Shown: positions 59,099 through 64,000 of the stretch, in pieces
How the letters are laid out: each line of letters starts with the position of its first letter
Position numbering within the stretch: position 1 is the stretch's first letter
Origin: Clostridiales bacterium UBA1738
GTDB taxonomy: Bacteria > Bacillota > Clostridia > UBA1381
Length of the DNA stretch: 64,000 bases
Reading direction: 5' to 3'
NCBI GenBank assembly: GCA_002315735.1
Contig: DCIA01000010.1
Coordinates: 34,037-98,036, forward strand
The notes under the pieces: model-generated
Databases searched by the model: none
The model's input: only the letters and a program-made list of their open reading frames with translations
Told to the model about the DNA's origin: nothing
Position numbers and translations under genes: made by a program

Positions 59099-60520
59099 TT
59101 AATTATTTATTATTTCGCCGTTCAAACTCCATGTGTGAGCCTCGGTTACTTTCACTTTAACATATTGACCTTTTAAAGACTTATCGCCTTTAAAATTCAC
59201 AATTTTACCTGTATCGGTTCTTCCGGAAAGTGTTTCCTTATTGTTTTTACTTTCGCCATCAACCAATACGGTATAGATATTTCCTACATATCTATCATTT
59301 TTTTGTTTTGAAATTTCATTTTGAACTTCTAAAAGTCTGTTGAAATTTTCGTGGATTTCTTCCTCTGTCAAAACAAAATCAAGTTTTGCAGCAGGCGTTC
59401 CCTCTCGTCTTGAATATATAAACGAGAAAATGTTGTCATATTCAACTTCTCTTAAAACTTCCAAAGTATCTTCAAAATCTTCTTTTGTTTCTGTCGGGAA
59501 ACCAACGATTACATCGGTCGATAAAGAAATATCAGGAATTTCTGCCTTAACCTTTTTGATTTTTTCAAGGTATTCGGCTTTTGTGTATTTTCTGTTCATC
59601 TCCTTCAAAACTCTGTCATTTCCCGCTTGGAACGGAAGATGAAGTTGATGACAAACCTTGTCACATTCCTTCATTGCGCTGATTAGTTTGTCCCCAAAAT
59701 CCTTAGGGTGAGAAGTCATAAATCTAATTCTTTTAACACCTTCTAAGTCGTTTACCATTCTTAAAAGGTCTGAAAAATCAATATTTTCCTCTAAATCTTT
59801 ACCATAAGAATTTACATTTTGACCTAAAAGACAAATCTCTGTCACTCCGCTATTTACTAAATCTTTTATTTCTGCAAGTATCTTTTGTGGCTTTCTGCTT
59901 CTTTCTCTGCCCCTTACATAAGGCACAATACAATAGGAGCAAAAGTTATTGCAGCCATACATTATGCTGATCCATGCTTTATCGCTCGACTCACGAAGAA
60001 TCGGGATATCTTCACAAATTGCACCATCAGAACTCTTGACATCAATAATCGGTTTTTTTGTTTTTAAAACCTCCAAAAGAAGTTCAGGAAGCTTATAAAG
60101 TGCGTGTGTACCAAAAATTAAATCTACATGACTATGGACTTTTCTGATTTTCTCTGCCATATTTTCTTGCTGTACCATACACCCGCAAAGTCCAACAATA
60201 AGTTCAGGTTTGCTTTCCTTTATGTGGTGCAGTATTCCGAGTCTTCCGTAAACCTTATCTTCTGCATTTTCACGAACGGCACAGGTATTATAGATAACAA
60301 GGTCTGCATCTTCTGCTCTATCACAAAAATCATAGCCTGCCTCTTTTAAAATGCCCCTAATCCTTTCGGTATCGTTCTCATTTTGCTGACAGCCATATGT
60401 CTCTGTATTGCATAAAGGACGCCTGCCGTGAGTTTTATAAAAGTGTTCGTTTATCTCTTTAATTTGGGCGAGAAAAACTTTTTGTTTTTCCTTTTCCGCA
60501 TCATCTATATAATTCGCCAT
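59099..60520 (-). CDS. miaB: tRNA-2-methylthio-N6-dimethylallyladenosine synthase
   Basis: MiaB inserts a methylthio group at C2 of i6A37 in tRNA. The 473 residues have the N-terminal UPF0004 domain with three Cys for the auxiliary 4Fe-4S cluster (TYGCQQNE near 44, NTCAVRE near 80, LCGCM near 113), the radical SAM motif CNNFCSYC near 189 and a C-terminal TRAM domain. It starts after GGAGG and is the first gene of miaB-ricA-mutS-mutL-miaA. Confidence 0.97.
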   Translation of the reverse strand: MANYIDDAEKEKQKVFLAQIKEINEHFYKTHGRRPLCNTETYGCQQNENDTERIRGILKEAGYDFCDRAEDADLVIYNTCAVRENAEDKVYGRLGILHHIKESKPELIVGLCGCMVQQENMAEKIRKVHSHVDLIFGTHALYKLPELLLEVLKTKKPIIDVKSSDGAICEDIPILRESSDKAWISIMYGCNNFCSYCIVPYVRGRERSRKPQKILAEIKDLVNSGVTEICLLGQNVNSYGKDLEENIDFSDLLRMVNDLEGVKRIRFMTSHPKDFGDKLISAMKECDKVCHQLHLPFQAGNDRVLKEMNRKYTKAEYLEKIKKVKAEIPDISLSTDVIVGFPTETKEDFEDTLEVLREVEYDNIFSFIYSRREGTPAAKLDFVLTEEEIHENFNRLLEVQNEISKQKNDRYVGNIYTVLVDGESKNNKETLSGRTDTGKIVNFKGDKSLKGQYVKVKVTEAHTWSLNGEIINN

Positions 60521-60551
60521 AATTCCTCCGAATCAATATTTTATCTATTTT

Positions 60552-60580
60552 ATTCTATCATAAAATGTAGAAAAAAACAA
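60552..60580 (-). promoter_or_regulatory. Promoter of the miaB-ricA-mutSL-miaA operon
   Basis: Minus-strand TTGTTT (60575-60580), 17-base spacer, TAGAAT (60552-60557), 31 bases before the miaB start. The opposing promoter at 60588-60616 is seven bases away. Confidence 0.6.
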
Positions 60581-60587
60581 TATCTAT

Positions 60588-60616
60588 TTGCCTTTTAGAA
60601 CAAAAAATGATATAAT
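60588..60616 (+). promoter_or_regulatory. Promoter of the metallophosphoesterase gene
   Basis: TTGCCT (60588-60593), 17-base spacer, perfect TATAAT (60611-60616), 16 bases before the ATG at 60633. It overlaps the open frame upstream of that ATG, which excludes the longer start. Confidence 0.8.
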
Positions 60617-60632
60617 AATTTTGAGGTGTATT

Positions 60633-61418
60633 ATGAATAAATCTATCACAAAAAAAAGTCCTATAAAAACCGAATACGCTATTTTGTCGCCAAAAATTCC
60701 AAAAAGTTTTGACGGCTTTAAAATTGCACACATTAGCGATTGTCATTCAAAGCCCCACCATAATGCATATGATGTAATAGAAAGAGAAAAACCCGATATT
60801 ATTTGCATTACAGGGGATATGTTGCACGATGGCAAATTTGAAACCACAGACTTTTTTGTGCTGTTAAAAAAGTTATTAACTCTTGCTCCCGTATATATGA
60901 TTACGGGAAATCACGATTTGTGGCGACATAATTCAAAAAAGACGTTTTTAGAATATAAAAATTTAGGTGCAATTCTTTTGCAAAATAATTTTTGCGAAAT
61001 AGAAAGAAACGGCGAAAAAATAGGGCTATTTGGTGTAGACGACCCGTTTTCTAAAATCCCCGAAAGAATAAAAAGCAATATAGAGAAATCCTTTTCAGTG
61101 TTACCACAATACGAAGGATACAAAATTTTACTTTTTCACCGTGCAAACCAGTTTGATAAGATAAAGGACAAAGGCTATGACCTTATATTATCAGGTCATA
61201 TGCACGGTGGGCAGATACGGATTCCACTTATCGGTGGTACGCTCTCACCAACTTCCTCTATTTTGTCCGACAGAATGATTTTTCCAAATTATACTGGCGG
61301 AAAATATATTTTTGGTGATACAACAATGATTGTAAATCGCGGGCTTAGTAATATTATAAAGATTCCACGCCTTGGAAATCCACTCGAAGTTGGAATTATA
61401 ACATTAAAACACGAATAA
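60633..61418 (+). CDS. Calcineurin-like metallophosphoesterase
   Basis: A 261-residue soluble two-metal phosphoesterase related to YkuE. The metal-ligand motifs are complete: ISDCH (D36, H38), ITGDM (D62), TGNHD (N93, H94), LLFHR and LSGHMHGGQ near 190. No membrane anchor is visible, unlike many relatives. The substrate is unknown. It starts after GAGG, stands alone between the miaB promoter and the rpoC terminator, and is a normal family length. Confidence 0.88.
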   Translation: MNKSITKKSPIKTEYAILSPKIPKSFDGFKIAHISDCHSKPHHNAYDVIEREKPDIICITGDMLHDGKFETTDFFVLLKKLLTLAPVYMITGNHDLWRHNSKKTFLEYKNLGAILLQNNFCEIERNGEKIGLFGVDDPFSKIPERIKSNIEKSFSVLPQYEGYKILLFHRANQFDKIKDKGYDLILSGHMHGGQIRIPLIGGTLSPTSSILSDRMIFPNYTGGKYIFGDTTMIVNRGLSNIIKIPRLGNPLEVGIITLKHE

Positions 61419-61450
61419 AAAAGTTTCCACTTTCTTGTGGAAACTTTTTT
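61417..61450. terminator. Bidirectional terminator between the phosphoesterase and rpoC
   Basis: A 14-base perfect inverted repeat (61417-61430 with 61437-61450) around TTTCTT, with A/T runs on both sides. It ends both convergent genes; it overlaps the phosphoesterase stop codon by two bases. Confidence 0.92.
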
Positions 61451-61453
61451 ATT

Positions 61454-64000
61454 TTATTCTTCGATTTCAAATCCATCTACTGTTAAAGTTACATCCTTAT
61501 ATTGTGGCATACCTGTTCCGGCAGGAATAAGTTTACCGATAATAACATTTTCTTTAAGACCAAGTAGTGGGTCAACCTTACCTTTAATAGCAGCATCTGT
61601 AAGAACTTTTGTTGTTTCTTGGAATGATGCGGCTGACATAAATGAATTTGTTGCCAAAGATGCCTTTGTAATACCCAAAAGAATTGGTGAGCAAGTAGCA
61701 AAATTTTCATTTCCTTCTTGACGAAGTTTTTCATTTGCTTCCTCAACATCAAACTTATCAACAGTTGCGCCGATAAGAAGGTCTGTATCACCTGCTTCTT
61801 CAACTCTAACTTTTCTAAGCATTTGCTTTGTGATAATTTCAACGTGCTTGTCGTTAATGTCAACACCCTGCATACGATATGTTCTTTGAACTTCTCTTGT
61901 GATATATACTTGAACGGCCTTTGGCCCGTTGATTCTTAGGATATCGGCAGGATATGCAGAACCAACTGTGATTTCTTCACCTTTTTCAATCTTATCCCCT
62001 GTTTCAACTCTGATAGTTGAGCCATATGGGATTAGATAGGTCTTAGCTTCACCGTCTTCGTTATTTGTAACAGTAACTTCACGTTTTCTCTTGCCTTCTT
62101 CAACATTTACAGTAACTGTACCGCTGATTTCTGAAAGAATTGCAAGACCCTTTGGTTTTCTGGCTTCAAACAATTCTTCTACACGAGGAAGACCTTGTGT
62201 AACGTCGGCTGCACCTGCGACACCACCGGCGTGGAAGTTTCTCATTGTAAGCTGAGTACCGGGTTCACCGATTGATTGAGCTGCAATAATACCAACAGCT
62301 TCACCAACATTAACAAGTTTACCGGTTGCCAAATTAACACCATAACATTTTGAGCAAACACCATTTTTTGTACGGCAAGTTAGTACGCTACGGATTTCCA
62401 CTGCGTCAATGCCTGCTGCAATAATCTTATCTGCTTGTTCTTCTGTAATTAGGTGGTCTGCAAGTGCCAAAACTTCACCGGTTTCCGGATGATGAATATC
62501 ATGAAGTGATGTACGACCTACTATACGGTCTTTTAATGGTTCGATAACTTCGTTACCGTCCTTAATAGCCTTAACAAGTTCGCCTTCATGTGCACAACAG
62601 TCCTTTTCACGAACTATAACGTCTTGTGATACATCAACCAAACGTCTTGTAAGGTATCCTGAGTCGGCTGTTCTTAAAGCAGTATCGGTAAGACCTTTAC
62701 GAGCACCGTGAGAAGATACGAAGTATTCCAAAACATTTAGACCTTCACGGAAGTTAGCACGAATAGGAATTTCTACCGCACGACCTTTTGTATCTGCCAT
62801 AAGTCCACGCATACCTGCAAGCTGTCTGATTTGGTTAACGCTACCACGGGCTCCTGAGTCCGCCATCATGAATATTGGATTAAATTCATCCATGTTTTCC
62901 ATCATGGCATCTGTAACCTTATCTGTTGTAGCACTCCAAACCTTGATAACTTCGTTATAACGTTCTTCGTTTGTAAGCATACCTCTTCTATATTGTTTAG
63001 CGATAGCATCAATTTGCTTTTCAGCAGCTGCTAAAAGTTCTGCTTTCTTTTCAGGAACTTCGATATCACTTACTGAAACGGTAAGTGCACCGATTGTTGA
63101 ATACTTATAACCTGTTGCCTTGATTAAGTCAAGCACTTCTGCTGTCTTTGTTGTGTCATGGATACGAATACATCTGTCAATGATTTTTCCAAGTTGTTTC
63201 TTTCCGACAAGTCCTGTGATTTCAAGGTCAAGCATTGTATCAGAACTTTCTGTTCTGTCAACAAAACCTAAATCTTGAGGGATATTCTTGTTGAAAATCA
63301 ATTTACCCATTGTTGCGTCAATAATTCTTGTATATTCAACGCCGTGGATAGTTTTTGTTTTTCTAACTCTGATTGGAGTATGAAGGCCGATTGCCTTGTT
63401 GTAGTATGCAAGATAAGCCTCGTCCTCAGATACAAAAGTATGTGGGTGCCATTCTTCGTCTTGATTTCTGCCCGGGAAGTTCTTTCCGCCGGCTTCGTCA
63501 TGCTTAACGATTGTTAGGTAGTAAGAACCCAAAATCATATCCTGTGTAGGAACAGCAACCGGATGTCCGTCCTGAGGTTTTAAAAGGTTATTTGCTGAAA
63601 GCATCAAAAATCTTGCTTCTGCTTGTGCTTCCGGTGATAGTGGAACGTGGATAGCCATTTGGTCACCGTCGAAGTCGGCATTATATGCAGTACATACAAG
63701 CGGATGAAGTTTTAGTGCATGACCATCAACAAGTTTTGGCTCGAATGCTTGAATACCAAGTCTGTGAAGCGTTGGTGCACGGTTTAGAAGTACCGGATGT
63801 TCCTTAATAACATCTTCCAATACGTCCCAAATTTCAGGTGCAACATGTTCAACTTTGCGTTTTGCACTCTTAATGTTGTGCGCAATACCTCTTGCAACAA
63901 GTTCATTCATTACAAAAGGTTTGAATAGTTCGATTGCCATTTCCTTCGGCACACCACATTGATATATCTTCATTTCAGGGCCAACAACGATAACTGAACG
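61454..64000 (-). CDS. rpoC: RNA polymerase beta' subunit, C-terminal part (cut by window edge)
   Basis: The window holds the last 848 residues of beta'. The active-site Mg motif NADFDGDQMAIH lies near 63,680, the zinc-binding Cys of the second site are visible (CCAHEG, SVLTCRTKNGVCSKCYG), and the bridge-helix/trigger-loop region with GPGTQLT-like GEPGTQLTMRNFHAGG follows. By comparison with E. coli, roughly 350 N-terminal residues lie beyond base 64000. The stop is at 61454, next to the terminator, so rpoC ends its operon here; rpoB should lie upstream. Confidence 0.98.
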   Translation of the reverse strand, partial: RSVIVVGPEMKIYQCGVPKEMAIELFKPFVMNELVARGIAHNIKSAKRKVEHVAPEIWDVLEDVIKEHPVLLNRAPTLHRLGIQAFEPKLVDGHALKLHPLVCTAYNADFDGDQMAIHVPLSPEAQAEARFLMLSANNLLKPQDGHPVAVPTQDMILGSYYLTIVKHDEAGGKNFPGRNQDEEWHPHTFVSEDEAYLAYYNKAIGLHTPIRVRKTKTIHGVEYTRIIDATMGKLIFNKNIPQDLGFVDRTESSDTMLDLEITGLVGKKQLGKIIDRCIRIHDTTKTAEVLDLIKATGYKYSTIGALTVSVSDIEVPEKKAELLAAAEKQIDAIAKQYRRGMLTNEERYNEVIKVWSATTDKVTDAMMENMDEFNPIFMMADSGARGSVNQIRQLAGMRGLMADTKGRAVEIPIRANFREGLNVLEYFVSSHGARKGLTDTALRTADSGYLTRRLVDVSQDVIVREKDCCAHEGELVKAIKDGNEVIEPLKDRIVGRTSLHDIHHPETGEVLALADHLITEEQADKIIAAGIDAVEIRSVLTCRTKNGVCSKCYGVNLATGKLVNVGEAVGIIAAQSIGEPGTQLTMRNFHAGGVAGAADVTQGLPRVEELFEARKPKGLAILSEISGTVTVNVEEGKRKREVTVTNNEDGEAKTYLIPYGSTIRVETGDKIEKGEEITVGSAYPADILRINGPKAVQVYITREVQRTYRMQGVDINDKHVEIITKQMLRKVRVEEAGDTDLLIGATVDKFDVEEANEKLRQEGNENFATCSPILLGITKASLATNSFMSAASFQETTKVLTDAAIKGKVDPLLGLKENVIIGKLIPAGTGMPQYKDVTLTVDGFEIEE

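Overview
The window is AT-rich DNA from an anaerobic, spore-forming member of the Firmicutes (class Clostridia). The evidence is pyruvate:ferredoxin oxidoreductase (nifJ), L-lactate dehydrogenase, a bacterial V-type ATPase, the sporulation-linked genes gerW and ymxH, B. subtilis-like gene orders (scpA-scpB-ytfI-ytfJ and miaB-ricA-mutS-mutL), and strong TTGACA-17-TATAAT promoters. MurE has the DNPR motif, so the wall contains meso-diaminopimelate. The species cannot be named from sequence alone. I see no tRNA, rRNA, CRISPR array, insertion sequence or prophage. The window is mostly conserved chromosome with coding density above 90 percent.

Layout. 1-8.1 kb (minus): a purine-salvage operon. A guanine riboswitch controls xpt and a BMP-type nucleoside ABC importer (nupNOPQ-like), followed by an FAD dehydrogenase and purA (cut by the window edge). 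8.2-10.7 kb (minus): a paired radical-SAM system (TIGR03960/TIGR03936 types). 10.7-13.8 kb (minus): site-2 protease, scpA, scpB, ytfI-like and gerW. 13.9-15.4 kb (plus): two unrecognised polytopic membrane proteins. 15.4-21.6 kb (minus): ldh; asd-dapA-dapB-SLOG; lysA under a lysine riboswitch; ymxH. 21.7-23.3 kb (plus): an FG-GAP-repeat plus SLH-like protein without a signal peptide. 23.3-31.9 kb (minus): a complete nine-gene V-ATPase operon whose K subunit carries the Na+-type ligand set. 32-33.3 kb (minus): yqeG and nfo. 33.4-45.5 kb (minus): a dcw cluster, mraZ-rsmH-ftsL-PBP-murE-murF-mraY-ftsW-murG plus a secreted transglutaminase. murD is absent, and a MraZ box array sits at the promoter. 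45.7-52.3 kb (plus): tex, lgt and nifJ. 52.4-53.2 kb: a divergent XRE regulator and small membrane protein. 53.2-60.5 kb (minus): miaB-ricA-mutS-mutL-miaA. 60.6-61.4 kb (plus): a metallophosphoesterase. 61.5-64 kb (minus): rpoC, cut by the right edge.

How the parts fit. The riboswitches tie two pathways to their end products: guanine to xpt and nucleoside import, lysine to lysA. The Asd/DapA/DapB/LysA enzymes supply DAP and lysine, and MurE consumes DAP in the dcw cluster. Lgt lipidates exported proteins such as the BMP lipoprotein. NifJ and Ldh sit at the pyruvate branch point.

The best items for a second look are the apparent AUA start codon of xpt with a fully readable riboswitch switching mechanism, the signal-less propeller/SLH protein, the two orphan membrane-protein cassettes, the SLOG gene overlapping dapB, the secreted transglutaminase at the tail of the dcw operon, and an attenuator-like structure inside the V-ATPase operon. 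I found no clear new multi-gene system.
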